Below, piece after piece: positions 52,529 to 62,372 of a stretch of DNA of 64,000 nt (its first letter is position 1; each line of letters starts with the position of its first letter). Both the position numbers and the translations under genes were made by a program. The notes under the pieces are model-generated. The model searched no databases. It was not told the DNA's origin and worked only from the letters and a program-made list of their open reading frames with translations. The DNA comes from JBALVT01 sp965262875. GTDB taxonomy: Bacteria > Pseudomonadota > Gammaproteobacteria > Pseudomonadales > Halieaceae. The stretch covers positions 4,836,001-4,900,000 of the forward strand of contig OZ253569.1 in the NCBI GenBank assembly GCA_965262875.1. The letters run 5' to 3'.

Positions 52529-53912
52529 AGTAGACCAATTCCCCGGTTTCAAAATCCACTGCGGTGAAATACCAGGCGTGTAGGCCCTGCGGATTTCCTT
52601 CGTCGCGGGTGTAGATATAGATCAATCCGTTTGCGAGTGAGACTTTTGGCACCGCAGAGGGGGAGGTTATACCGAGGTTTTCCCATGCCAGCTCGCAGCC
52701 CTCTTCTGAGCCAAGTACGTTGATACGGGCGATTCCCGTTTCGGAGTTGGGTATGTTCTTCGGCCCTGAGTAAGCAAAATTGTTCTCGGCAATTAAAGAG
52801 TTGCCCGCTGCAGACAATGAGTTTTCTGTTGTACCGCGATCTTTTGGAAAAATCGGCTGCGCACAGATTGCTTGCGACCCTTCACGGGCCTGTTGCGCGT
52901 ACACCATGACATTGATCTGTCCGTCGGCATTGTCGGAAATTGCGACGTAGTCTTTGCCCATCAATGTGGGGGTAGTTCCCGAACCGTAGCCCATGGTGCC
53001 CTCTTTGGGGCCGCTACTGCGATCATACAGTTCGCGCCATTGTGTGATGACATTGCCAGTGTCGCTGCGCTTGAAGCTGTATAGCGCGTGGTTGGAAACA
53101 ACAAACACGCCGTGCTCACCAACTGCCAGAGCATTGTCTATTCCCTCCGAATTCGATTCCTGTCCGAGCGCGATAGCTTGTCCGTTTTTGCCTGTTCTGT
53201 CGATAACCCCGATCAAGCCGTCTCTTGTGATAAACCAATAATTGCCATACCGGTCCGGCATCACATCGATAATGAGATGTTTTTCGTGGCGCACACTGTT
53301 GAGTGTATCGGCGATGGCAATTTCTTCATCCAGCTGCCAGCGAAGATTACCGTCATTTTCTTTTAGTGCCCACAACTGGATCGCGAGGTCGTTGGTCGCC
53401 AGTAGGACTCTGTCCTTGTTGTCCAAATGGAAGTACACGCCACCACTGAACCTTTGCCCTATGGGTAGCCAGCGGGTGATGATCTGGCTGTCCAGTACAT
53501 CCAGGGTTCCCGGATCTCTTGCGACGAGCGTGACGCCAAAAGGTGAAACACAGGTTCCCAGTAATCGTCCTGCACTGTTAAAAGTCTGTGCCACACAACT
53601 GCCGGTAATCCTGTGAAATTGCCGGGTGCTCACATGCATCTTGTTGCCCAACGGCCCGCTCCAGCGATAGCTATCGCTCTGTGCGGCATCATTGTGCATG
53701 CTGTTGTAGCCGCTGGGGGCGAGGAAAGGGTGTTGAACAAGCGGGGCGGTGAGCGCCTCGCTCAGTGGCTTGGGTATAGCGGGTTTGCCAAGAAAAATGG
53801 GTACCTCTACGCCAGTGGACGGTGTGGGTCCACCCGGGTCGCTATCGAAATAAAACCAGCCTGCCGCTGCGACGAGTATCAGCGTAGTGATCAGGCCAAT
53901 AATGATGCGCAT
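52529..53912 (-). pseudogene. Membrane-anchored beta-propeller-like protein, cut by IS66
   Basis: The remaining 461 residues begin with one membrane segment (RIIIGLITTLILVAAAGWFY). A long periplasmic part follows with repeated blade-like strands such as DRYGNYWFITRDGLIGVIDR and ALAVEGEHG-like elements, without the Cys/Trp ligands of classic PQQ enzymes. At 52529 it runs into the IS66 end and stops. The lost end is at 49898-50027; together they make about 504 residues. The function is unknown. It is downstream of ychF. Confidence 0.8.
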
Positions 53913-53923
53913 GGTTTTGGCTC

Positions 53924-55018
53924 CTACACATTAAAGCGAAAGTGGATCACATCTCCATCTTGAACAATGTAATCCTTGCCTTCAAGCCGCCATCGGCCTG
54001 CATCTTTCGAACCTTGTTCACCCTTGTGCGCAATAAAATCATCGTAGCCAATAATTTCAGCGCGAATAAAGCCCTTTTGAAAATCGGTGTGAATGACAGC
54101 AGCCGCTTCGGGTGCCGTCGCTCCCACTTTTACGGTCCAGGCACGGACTTCTTTTTCACCGGCTGTGAAGTAGGTTTGCAAGCCCAGTAGTTCGTAGCCA
54201 GCGCGGATAACCTTATCGAGGCCCGGTTCGTCCATGCCCATGTCATTGAGGAATTCCAGGCGCTCGTCATCTTCTAACTCTACTATTTCGGATTCGAGTT
54301 TGTTACAGATAACCACCACCGAGGCGCCTTCGTCTGCAGCGATGCTCCGCACTACGTCCAGGTGATGGTTGTCTTCAAAACCTTCTTCATCGACATTGGC
54401 GATGTACATGGTCGGCTTCACTGTAAGCAAAAACAACTGGTTGGCCAGCAGACGTTCTTGTTCATCCATCTCCAGGGAACGGGCCGGTTGCGCTTCGTTC
54501 AAATGGGGAAGCAGCTTATTTTCCAGCAGCGCTTTGATAGCGACGGCTTCTTTGTCACCGCCTTTGGCTGAGCGGGTGATGCGCTGTAATTGTTTTTCGC
54601 AACTTTCGAGGTCTGCCAGAGCCAATTCGGTGTTGATGACTTCTATGTCAGATTTGGGATCGATTTTATTGGCGACGTGGATCACGTTTGGATCTTCAAA
54701 ACAGCGCACTACGTGAGCTATCGCATCCGTCTCCCGGATGTTGGCCAAAAACTGATTGCCCAGTCCCTCGCCCTTCGAGGCGCCTGCGACCAGCCCGGCA
54801 ATGTCGACAAACTCCATGGTTGTCGCAATTTCTTTTTGCGGTTTCACAATCTCCGAAATTTTACTTTGGCGGGGATCGGGAATCGGCACGATACCCTCGT
54901 TAGGTTCGATGGTGCAAAAGGGGAAGTTTTCCGCATCAATCCCCGCGCGGGTCAGTGCATTGAACAAAGTCGATTTTCCGACGTTGGGTAAACCAACGAT
55001 TCCGCATCTAATACCCAT
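53924..55018 (-). CDS. ychF: Ribosome-binding ATPase/GTPase YchF
   Basis: The protein has 364 residues. The P-loop GLPNVGKSTLFN, the switch FVDIAGLVAGASKGEG and NKIDPKSD are present, and a TGS-type C-terminus ends KDYIVQDGDVIHFRFNV. YchF prefers ATP and binds the 70S ribosome. It follows pth, as in most gammaproteobacteria. Confidence 0.96.
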   Translation of the reverse strand: MGIRCGIVGLPNVGKSTLFNALTRAGIDAENFPFCTIEPNEGIVPIPDPRQSKISEIVKPQKEIATTMEFVDIAGLVAGASKGEGLGNQFLANIRETDAIAHVVRCFEDPNVIHVANKIDPKSDIEVINTELALADLESCEKQLQRITRSAKGGDKEAVAIKALLENKLLPHLNEAQPARSLEMDEQERLLANQLFLLTVKPTMYIANVDEEGFEDNHHLDVVRSIAADEGASVVVICNKLESEIVELEDDERLEFLNDMGMDEPGLDKVIRAGYELLGLQTYFTAGEKEVRAWTVKVGATAPEAAAVIHTDFQKGFIRAEIIGYDDFIAHKGEQGSKDAGRWRLEGKDYIVQDGDVIHFRFNV

Positions 55019-55043
55019 GGCTAAATCCTTGCTGCGCTGGCCC

Positions 55044-55634
55044 TTAAGCTGCGCTAAAACTGTGTAGGTGAGTCATCGCCTTGGTAGCATCGCCCGCTAG
55101 CAACAGGGGGAGGGCAACAATGGCTTCGGCAATGCAGGCACCGATGCGTCCGCGATCCACTTGCGAGGGTGAACCCAAAACATAACCGGTCACTTTTGAG
55201 GCATGTCCGGGGTGTCCGATACCAATTCTGAGGCGATAAAATTCTTTGCTGTTTCCCAGTGAAGGCACGATGTCGCGAAGCCCGTTGTGCCCGCCGTGAC
55301 CACCACCGCGTTTGAAACGAGCGGTTCCAGGAGGCATATCCAGCTCATCGTGCGCGACCAGTATCTCTTCGGGGGCTATTTTGTAAAAACTAGCCAACGC
55401 CGCCACGGACTTGCCGCTGCGATTCATAAAGGTTGTGGGAATTAATAATCGCAGGTCGTGCCCGGCCATCGTGATTCTGCCGGCAAGACCGAAAAATTTA
55501 GATTCTGGCTGTAGAGTTGCACTATTTTGACGCGCCAGTTCGTCTATAAAATCGGCTCCCGCGTTGTGGCGAGTGCCCCGGTATTCGCTACCGGGGTTGC
55601 CCAACCCAACAATCATTTTGATAGTTGCTGTCAA
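55044..55634 (-). CDS. pth: Peptidyl-tRNA hydrolase
   Basis: The protein has 196 residues. IVGLGNPGSEYRGTRHNAG carries the catalytic His; TTFMNRSGKSVAAL and HDELDMPPGTARFKRGGGHG are further conserved segments. It recycles peptidyl-tRNA in the cytoplasm. It lies between rplY and ychF in the standard order. Confidence 0.96.
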   Translation of the reverse strand: MTATIKMIVGLGNPGSEYRGTRHNAGADFIDELARQNSATLQPESKFFGLAGRITMAGHDLRLLIPTTFMNRSGKSVAALASFYKIAPEEILVAHDELDMPPGTARFKRGGGHGGHNGLRDIVPSLGNSKEFYRLRIGIGHPGHASKVTGYVLGSPSQVDRGRIGACIAEAIVALPLLLAGDATKAMTHLHSFSAA

Positions 55635-55648
55635 CGCGAGTGCCCGTC

Positions 55649-55674
55649 ACAGCGAGGAAACTAATCCTCGCTGT
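55649..55674. promoter_or_regulatory. Perfect 10-bp stem-loop across the rplY stop codon
   Basis: ACAGCGAGGA (55649-55658) and TCCTCGCTGT (55665-55674) pair completely around a six-base loop that contains the rplY stop codon. No T run follows on the minus strand, so it is not a simple terminator. It may affect processing or coupling between rplY and pth. Confidence 0.6.
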
Positions 55675-56335
55675 CGCCTTCCTCTGCGGCTTCTTCGCCA
55701 TCTGCGTCCGTCTCAGCGTCATCGTCAGCGACAGCTTCATCTTCACTTACGATCTTAGGCGCAACGATAGAGGCAATAGCCAGGTCGTGATCATCACCCA
55801 GCGCAAGCGCAACTGAAGTTACACCCTCAGGTAATACGACTTCGGAGAGGTGAACAATCTGACCCAGTTCAACTTCTTGCATGTCCACGGCAAGATATTC
55901 GGGGATATCTCCAGGAAGACACAGGATCTCCATTTCTGTTACCTGATGTTGAACCAGGCCGCCGTCTTGCTTAACGCCAATGCTTTCCTCTTCATTGATG
56001 AAGTGGAACTGCACGTTGACCTTGATGGCAACTTTGTCGTCGACACGCATGAAGTCGGCATGTATTACCGAGTTTCTGGCTGGATGACGCTGCAGGTCTT
56101 TCAGAATCGCTTTTTCTTTTTTACCTGCCACGTTGATGGACAAGACGTGGGAGTAAAATGATTCGTTTTCCAGGCTTTTTTCCAGATCCTTGCGGATGAT
56201 GGTCAGTGGCTGTGGATCTTTGTCACCACCGTAAATGATGGCTGGGATCTGGCCGTCCGCGCGACGTAGGCGGCGGCTCGAACCTTTCCCCATGTCCTCG
56301 CGAACTACTGCTATTACTTCAAATTGGTCTGACAT
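55661..56335 (-). CDS. rplY: 50S ribosomal protein L25/general stress protein Ctc
   Basis: The protein has 224 residues. I chose the ATG at 56335: AAGGAG lies eight bases upstream, too near the ATG at 56341. GKGSSRRLRRADGQIPAIIY is the 5S-rRNA-binding L25 core; a TL5/Ctc C-terminal domain follows, with a highly acidic tail (EEAAEEGDSED). It binds 5S rRNA. Confidence 0.95.
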   Translation of the reverse strand: MSDQFEVIAVVREDMGKGSSRRLRRADGQIPAIIYGGDKDPQPLTIIRKDLEKSLENESFYSHVLSINVAGKKEKAILKDLQRHPARNSVIHADFMRVDDKVAIKVNVQFHFINEEESIGVKQDGGLVQHQVTEMEILCLPGDIPEYLAVDMQEVELGQIVHLSEVVLPEGVTSVALALGDDHDLAIASIVAPKIVSEDEAVADDDAETDADGEEAAEEGDSED

Positions 56336-56408
56336 TGTCATGACTCCTTTGATAAGACATTACTTCGCTTGCGACCAGCTCGGTAATGCGTTTTGGTTTA
56401 CGATATTC

Positions 56409-57356
56409 CTATTGGAACATCGCGCTAATGGATTCCTCGTTGCTGACCCGCCGCATTGATTCTGCGAGTAGGTCGGCAATAGTGAGTTGGCGAATTTTAA
56501 CGATCTTGTTCGCCTCATCACTTAAAGGAATCGTGTCTGTTACCACCAGCTCATCGAGCTGGGAGCCTGCAATATTTTCCAGTGCTCGCCCCGACAATAC
56601 CGGGTGAGTACAGTAGGCAACGACCTTTGATGCACCGCGTTCTTTGAGCGCATCGGCCGCTTTGCACAAGGTGCCAGCGGTGTCTACCATGTCATCTACC
56701 AGCAGACAGGTGCGGCCTTCTACTTCACCGATCAGGTTCATTACCTGAGCCTCGTTCGCCTGCGGACGACGTTTATCAATAATCGCCAAGTCAGCATCGT
56801 TCAGCTGCTTGGCAATGGCCCTGGCTCTGACCACGCCGCCTATGTCGGGCGAGACAACGATCAAGTTGTCGTAGTCGCAGGCCACAATATCGTCTTTCAA
56901 TATCGGTGACCCGTACACGTTGTCCACCGGGCAGCCAAAAAAGCCCTGAATCTGTTCTGCGTGCAAATCGCAGGTGAGCACTCGATCAACCCCGACACTC
57001 ACCATCATGTCTGCCACCACTTTCGCGGTGATGGGAACCCGTGCAGACCTCACTCGGCGATCCTGCCGGGCGTAACCGAAGTAGGGCATGACCGCTGTAA
57101 TTCTCGTTGCCGATGCCCTGCGCAGTGCATCGATCATCACAATCAATTCCATCAGATTGTCGTTGGTCGGTGCACACGTCGGCTGCATGACGAAGACGTC
57201 CTTGCCGCGCACGTTTTCATTCAACTCAACGGCAACTTCGCCGTCGCTGAACTTTCCAACGTCGGCTTTACCCAGGGATAAATACAATCTGCTGGCGACT
57301 TTCTGTGCCAGTTCCGGGTTGGCGTTACCTGTAAACACCATCATTTTTGAGGACAC
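56409..57356 (-). CDS. prs: Ribose-phosphate pyrophosphokinase
   Basis: The protein has 315 residues. Catalytic and PRPP-binding motifs are visible: RQDRRVRSARVPITAK, DLHAEQIQGFF, VVSPDIGGVVRARAIA and LLVDDMVDTAGTL. It makes PRPP for nucleotide, His and Trp synthesis. tRNA-Gln lies upstream and rplY downstream, as in Pseudomonas. Confidence 0.97.
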   Translation of the reverse strand: MSSKMMVFTGNANPELAQKVASRLYLSLGKADVGKFSDGEVAVELNENVRGKDVFVMQPTCAPTNDNLMELIVMIDALRRASATRITAVMPYFGYARQDRRVRSARVPITAKVVADMMVSVGVDRVLTCDLHAEQIQGFFGCPVDNVYGSPILKDDIVACDYDNLIVVSPDIGGVVRARAIAKQLNDADLAIIDKRRPQANEAQVMNLIGEVEGRTCLLVDDMVDTAGTLCKAADALKERGASKVVAYCTHPVLSGRALENIAGSQLDELVVTDTIPLSDEANKIVKIRQLTIADLLAESMRRVSNEESISAMFQ

Positions 57357-57440
57357 GGTGATCTACCTTTCAACGGTTTGTGATGAAACCTTGGCCCATA
57401 AAAATAGTGCTATACACCCAATGTGTACAGCACCTCAATA

Positions 57441-57515
57441 TGGCTGGGGTGGCAGGATTCGAACCTACGAATGCTTGGATCAAAACCAAGTGCCTTGCCG
57501 CTTGGCGACACCCCA
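57441..57515 (-). tRNA. tRNA-Gln (TTG)
   Basis: The minus strand gives acceptor TGGGGTG, D arm GCCAAGCGGCAAGGC, anticodon stem CTTGGTTTTGATCCAAG with TTG, a T arm with GGTTCGAATCC, and encoded CCA. The ispE-tRNA-Gln-prs order is conserved. Confidence 0.96.
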
Positions 57516-57548
57516 ATAAAACCTGTGGGTAAAACTGAAAAAAACGCT

Positions 57549-58379
57549 TCAAGCCAAATTGGGAGCCACGGGCGAGTAATTCACGCCCCGGGCTACAAAT
57601 CCCTGCCACTTAGCGGGTAACTTCCCGTGTGCGGCCTCTGCCTCTGTTTTGCGCTCGAAGCTGGCGAAAATACACGCGCCAGTTCCAGTTAGTTTGGCCT
57701 CTCCGAACTTATCCAACCATTTCAATGCCTTATCTACCTCTGGGTAGAGGCTTCTAACAAGCGGCTGGCAGTCGTTTCGGGAGTCCCCCTCAAAAAAGGA
57801 CGCCATTTTGATTGCAGAGGCATCCCGTGTCAATTGCTCGTTGGAAAATATTTCCGCTGTGCTGACCTGGCAATTGGGAACCACCACTAAATACCAACAT
57901 TCGGGCAGTTCAACCGGCGTCAGAATGTCCCCGATCCCCTCGGCCCAGGCCGACCAGCCGGCGACAAAAACCGGTACATCTGCCCCCAAACTAGTTCCGA
58001 GATTCACCAGGTCTTCGTTGCTGTATTCAAGATCCCACAAGTGGTTCAGTACCAGTAAGGTGGTGGCAGCATTTGAGCTCCCGCCCCCGAGCCCGCCGCC
58101 GGAAGGTATCTGCTTATCAACCTGTATGTGCACGCCTTGAGAACTGCGTTTTAATTTGCGAGCTGCTCGCAAGATTAAATTCTCATCCGCAGGGATGTCC
58201 ATCGCTGGCATGTCCAAAGTGATTTCACCGCTCTTGTTGGGGGTGAAGCTCATGGTGTCGCCCCAGGCGAGCAGTTGAAACAGGGTCTGCAGTTGATGGT
58301 AGCCGTCGGGTCGCCGACCTGTAATGTGCAAAAACAAGTTCAGTTTGGCGGGAGACAATACGGTTAAGGGAGTTCTCAT
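57549..58379 (-). CDS. ispE: 4-diphosphocytidyl-2-C-methyl-D-erythritol kinase
   Basis: The protein has 276 residues. It is a GHMP kinase with an N-terminal SPAKLNLFLHITGRRPDGYH motif and the ATP loop PSGGGLGGGSSNAAT, and a C-terminal LTGTGACIFA motif. It phosphorylates CDP-ME in the MEP isoprenoid pathway. It overlaps lolB by four bases. Confidence 0.96.
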   Translation of the reverse strand: MRTPLTVLSPAKLNLFLHITGRRPDGYHQLQTLFQLLAWGDTMSFTPNKSGEITLDMPAMDIPADENLILRAARKLKRSSQGVHIQVDKQIPSGGGLGGGSSNAATTLLVLNHLWDLEYSNEDLVNLGTSLGADVPVFVAGWSAWAEGIGDILTPVELPECWYLVVVPNCQVSTAEIFSNEQLTRDASAIKMASFFEGDSRNDCQPLVRSLYPEVDKALKWLDKFGEAKLTGTGACIFASFERKTEAEAAHGKLPAKWQGFVARGVNYSPVAPNLA

Positions 58380-58978
58380 TTGATGTTTTGGGTCATCCAG
58401 TGACGCATGACCAGGCGCACCTGGGTATCAGCGCGTTTCATATTGACTTTTGTGGGTAGTAAATAACTTTTGAACGGTTTGTATTGCTCGTAGCTGATGG
58501 TCCACCCCAATTGTATCAGTTGCTTCAACTGATCTCCCAAAAATTCCTGCCGATCAATGTCCGCATGTGGATTGGGTAACCCTTTTAACCAGTAAGGCAG
58601 TGCCTTGAGGGGTAATTCAATACCCGTGTCGGCGTAGATCCTGGCGGTATCAGACATAGCGTAGTGCCGTGTTGCCCCGGCCTGCTTAACCTCGATGACT
58701 TCGCCGTCACTGGAAATAGTGGTTGCGCTGAACCCCAGCGGCCCACTGAGTCTAACTTCTGTATGTTCGTTGTCCTGTAACCAGGAAATGGATGCCGACT
58801 CTGCGCGATCTGGGCTTCGAAAGGCCATTTTTCCCTGCATTTTCCACTGCACCAGAGAGCTCAAGCGAGAGGATTGCTCCTGCCAGGTTTGAGAGGGTCT
58901 GTCCTGTTTGGCTTGACTTGCGCATCCTGCCAGAAATATCGCCAGAATCACGAGGGAAGTGAGTTTACACCACTGCAC
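58376..58978 (-). CDS. lolB: Outer-membrane lipoprotein receptor LolB
   Basis: The protein has 200 residues. It starts with GTG immediately after the stop of the TPR gene. The lipobox LAGCAS places the lipid on Cys19. The body (WKMQGKMAFRSPDRAESASI, LPYWLKGLPNPHAD) is LolB-like. It inserts lipoproteins into the outer membrane. It sits between the TPR lipoprotein and ispE. Confidence 0.93.
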   Translation of the reverse strand: MQWCKLTSLVILAIFLAGCASQAKQDRPSQTWQEQSSRLSSLVQWKMQGKMAFRSPDRAESASISWLQDNEHTEVRLSGPLGFSATTISSDGEVIEVKQAGATRHYAMSDTARIYADTGIELPLKALPYWLKGLPNPHADIDRQEFLGDQLKQLIQLGWTISYEQYKPFKSYLLPTKVNMKRADTQVRLVMRHWMTQNIK

Positions 58979-60724
58979 CTAGTCGGCGGCCTCGAGATCC
59001 TCAATACCCAGCCGTTTGAGTGTGGACGCGAGAATTTCATGCTCAGGATTCTTTAGCAGCGCTCCGCGCCAAACATCTCTTGCCTGTGATGTCTGTCCCA
59101 TTATCCAAAGAACCTCTCCGAGATGGGCGGCCACCTCCGGATCTGGGTATCCCGTGTAAGCTGTAGTTAAAAACTCGATCGCTTCTTCATAACTGCCCTG
59201 GCGATACAACACCCAGCCCATACTGTCTAATATAGCGGGCTCCTGCGGTTGTAACTCCAAAGCCTTGGATATCAGGACGCGAGCCTCTTCAAAGCGCTGG
59301 GTGCGATTGGCGAGGCTGTAGCCCAGAGCATTTAACGCGGTCGCATTGTCAGGTTCCAGGGCAATGATGGTGCGTAGATCGCTCTCCATCTGCTCCAGAT
59401 TGTTTTGCTTCTCACCCAATATAGAGCGGGTGTAGAGAAGCGCAGTGGAGTTGGGAAACTCTAGCAGTGACTGATTGATAAGGTTCATGGCGTCGTCGGT
59501 GTTACCGGCTTTGGCTAGCAGGTCGACCTCCAGGCCGTACAACTGCGCTACGAACTCTTTCTTGTCCCGTCTAAGCTGCGCAAAATAAGTGCGCATTTGC
59601 TCTTGCCTATTGCTTTTGATCAGCATGTTGCCGATACGATTATTCGCGCTGAAGAAGTCTCCATCTTGATCTACTTTTTTGTAGTGTGAAATTGCTTCAT
59701 CGAAGTCTCCACCTTCTTCAGCGATTCTACCGAGGTAATACTGCCCCTCGTTGACCCGCTGTCCCAGGCTCAGCATTTCACGCAAGTAGGTCTTAGCTTT
59801 CTCGCTTTCACCCGTTTCGCGATTCAGAAGCGCCAGCGAGAACAAGATATCTCCATCGCGCGGAGATTGGGCCGAAAGTGTTTCAAACTGCTTTTGCGCC
59901 TCGGCCAGGTCTGTGCGAGTCATGAGTCGTGCATATTGCAGCCGTAGACGCTTGTCCTGAGGTTTTAACTCCAGTGCAGCCCGTAATCTATCGAAGGGGT
60001 TCTGGGCTCCGCGCTCCACAAGTAGCTTGGTTTCAAGCAGTACGGCCTGATGTTGGTACGGTTCCTGGTCGAAGATGGCATTGAGTTTGTCCAATGCCTG
60101 TTCCGCTCTGCCTTGTTCACCCTGGATCAGTGCCTGTGTCAGCAATATCTGAACATCCGCCGGAAACTCTTGTGCCAGGGCGTCAATACCCTCGACGAGT
60201 TTTACTTTGTCTTGAGCGCTCAGGGCTCTGAAACCGTTTAAAAGCATCGGGTACTGAGCTTTTCCACCGCTGCGGCCAACTACTGCGAGGTGAGGAAGGG
60301 CCTCTACAACGCGCCCCTTACGGGTGAGTAGATTGGCAAGAATGCCATTCACTTCCAGGTTGTCCGGGTCCGACTTCACCCACAATAGGGCAGCTTCCAG
60401 GACTGATTCTTCATCTCGCATATACTGTGCGAGATGCGTTGTATGAGCGTGAATACCGGCGTCATCCAGGATTCGGGATTGTTCGCGATAGTTTTCCAGC
60501 GCCAGGTCGTAGGAGTCGCGTCTCAGTGCGAATTCGGCAACCAACAGGGGATACAGACTCTCTGCGGGAAAAGGCCTTTCCGGTACTTCAACTTCCACCT
60601 TTTCAACCGGCTCAACCAAAACCGGTTCCGGTTCGGCCAATGGAGTTGGGACCTCAACAGGGGCGGTGGCAGCACAGCCGGCAAGAGCAATCAGGATACC
60701 AATACTAGTGAGAAGGCGGAGCAT
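58979..60724 (-). CDS. TPR-repeat lipoprotein
   Basis: The protein has 581 residues from the ATG at 60724; earlier starts would lie in the hemA promoter region. The lipobox LIALAGCAA puts the lipid on Cys17. After a Pro/Glu/Val-rich linker it is built of TPR units, clear in NATALNALGYSLANRTQRFE and AILDSMGWVLYRQGSYEEAI. TPR lipoproteins here are widespread in Pseudomonas-like bacteria and probably serve envelope assembly. Divergent from hemA. Confidence 0.88.
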   Translation of the reverse strand: MLRLLTSIGILIALAGCAATAPVEVPTPLAEPEPVLVEPVEKVEVEVPERPFPAESLYPLLVAEFALRRDSYDLALENYREQSRILDDAGIHAHTTHLAQYMRDEESVLEAALLWVKSDPDNLEVNGILANLLTRKGRVVEALPHLAVVGRSGGKAQYPMLLNGFRALSAQDKVKLVEGIDALAQEFPADVQILLTQALIQGEQGRAEQALDKLNAIFDQEPYQHQAVLLETKLLVERGAQNPFDRLRAALELKPQDKRLRLQYARLMTRTDLAEAQKQFETLSAQSPRDGDILFSLALLNRETGESEKAKTYLREMLSLGQRVNEGQYYLGRIAEEGGDFDEAISHYKKVDQDGDFFSANNRIGNMLIKSNRQEQMRTYFAQLRRDKKEFVAQLYGLEVDLLAKAGNTDDAMNLINQSLLEFPNSTALLYTRSILGEKQNNLEQMESDLRTIIALEPDNATALNALGYSLANRTQRFEEARVLISKALELQPQEPAILDSMGWVLYRQGSYEEAIEFLTTAYTGYPDPEVAAHLGEVLWIMGQTSQARDVWRGALLKNPEHEILASTLKRLGIEDLEAAD

Positions 60725-60971
60725 AGTGGTGTACAACGAGTTAATCCGGAGAAAACGGCCACTAATAATGACACAGGTTGCAGGGGAAACCCATACTCGC
60801 TGTTGTGGTCTTAACACCGAAGTTGGACTGTTGCCTCCTTGTAAAACAAGGAGGATCGAAAGTCTGCAATTTGGCGCGTAACTTGTTAAAATTACAGCCA
60901 ATTTTCGCCTAATATGCTAAGGTGCGCGCCTTTTTAGTGAATCGGCTGTTGCCTTTTCAAGGTGCCGCTGG

Positions 60972-60985
60972 GGACTTTGGAGTCC
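60972..60985 (+). promoter_or_regulatory. Small hairpin in the hemA leader
   Basis: GGACT and AGTCC pair around TTGG just upstream of the hemA ATG. The only GGAG in the leader lies in this hairpin and too far (16 bases) from the ATG, so hemA initiation looks weak or controlled. Confidence 0.4.
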
Positions 60986-60998
60986 GCGTAAACCACCT

Positions 60999-62372
60999 AT
61001 GAACCTGATCGCGCTGGGTATCAATCACAATTCTGCGGCCGTAGAGGTACGCGAGCGCGTGGCTTTTGCTCCCGAGCAGGTGAGTGAGGCCCTGGCCGAT
61101 GCCTGTGTTGACGCGCAACTCAGTGAAGTCGTTATCCTGTCCACCTGTAACCGTACGGAAATTTACGCCATAGCATCCGATGGTATTGCGGGAGCAGAAA
61201 AAGCGCGTGAGCTTATTCTCTGGATGGCGAATTACCACCACTTGTCCGCCGAGGAACTCAGTAATTGTGCCTACCACTATGAGTCGGAGGAAGCGCTGCA
61301 TCACATGATGCAGGTGGCCAGCGGGCTCGATTCAATGGTGTTGGGAGAGCCACAAATTTTCGGTCAAATGAAGTCAGCGTTTTCTGTCGCGTCGGACTCG
61401 GGTACGATCGGAAGCGAGCTCGGCCGCTTGTTCCCCAAAATATTTTCGGTGGCGAAGCGAGTTCGCACGGATACCGCCATTGGAGAGAACCCAGTCTCGG
61501 TCGCCTATGCGGCAGTCGATCTTGCGGGGCACATATTTTCCAATTTAAATTCCACCAGTGCATTGCTGGTGGGGGCTGGTGAAACCATTGAACTGGTGGC
61601 CCGGCATTTGATTCAGGCGGGTGTTCGCAAAATTGTAATTGCCAACAGAACGCTGGGTAGAGCGCGAGAACTGGCGCAGAAGTTTGGTGCAGAAGCGGTT
61701 TTATTGTCTGAGATTCCCGAGCAACTTGAACACTCGGATATTGTTATTACCTCTACTGCTAGCCAACTGCCGATACTGGGCAAGGGCGCCGTCGAGCAAG
61801 CATTGAAAGTGCGTAAGCATCGTCCAATACTCATGGTCGATATAGCTGTTCCTCGCGACATAGAAGTCCAGGTGAGCGAGTTGCGTGACGTTTATTTATA
61901 CAGTGTTGATGACCTGCGCGAAATCGTCGAACAAAATATGCGCAGCCGCCAGAGCGAAGCCAGAAAAGCTGACGTTATCATCGCTGAGAGTGTGCAGGCT
62001 TTTCTCGAAGAAATGCGCAGCCTCGCCGCCGTGGATTCGGTGAAGGAATACCGCCAAATGGCAGAAAAGTTACGCGATCATGAACTCGATAGAGCCGTAC
62101 GAGCACTGTCCCGAGGTGATGATCCTGCCCAGGTTGCAGCAATGCTGGCGCGCAATATTACCAATAAGTTGATTCATGCTCCCACCTCCGGTTTGAAGGA
62201 GGCAAGTGCAGCCGGTCGGCAGGACGTGCTTCTCGCAGCGAGAAATCTCCTGGGCCTGAAGCTTGAAGAAAATGACGCAGCGCCAGAGCAAAGAAGCGAA
62301 GAACTGCCCGGTCGCACTGAAGGCGACATCACGCCAGAATCCACAGATACATCGGAACGAACCCTGCAATGA
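60999..62372 (+). CDS. hemA: Glutamyl-tRNA reductase
   Basis: The protein has 457 residues. The start MNLIALGINHNSAAVEVRER matches the family; the catalytic Cys50 is in LSTCNRTEIYA. The NADPH domain has LLVGAGETIELVARHL, and a C-terminal dimerisation helix follows. It makes glutamate-1-semialdehyde for haem, and hence sirohaem for NirB. It overlaps prfA by four bases. Confidence 0.96.
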   Translation: MNLIALGINHNSAAVEVRERVAFAPEQVSEALADACVDAQLSEVVILSTCNRTEIYAIASDGIAGAEKARELILWMANYHHLSAEELSNCAYHYESEEALHHMMQVASGLDSMVLGEPQIFGQMKSAFSVASDSGTIGSELGRLFPKIFSVAKRVRTDTAIGENPVSVAYAAVDLAGHIFSNLNSTSALLVGAGETIELVARHLIQAGVRKIVIANRTLGRARELAQKFGAEAVLLSEIPEQLEHSDIVITSTASQLPILGKGAVEQALKVRKHRPILMVDIAVPRDIEVQVSELRDVYLYSVDDLREIVEQNMRSRQSEARKADVIIAESVQAFLEEMRSLAAVDSVKEYRQMAEKLRDHELDRAVRALSRGDDPAQVAAMLARNITNKLIHAPTSGLKEASAAGRQDVLLAARNLLGLKLEENDAAPEQRSEELPGRTEGDITPESTDTSERTLQ

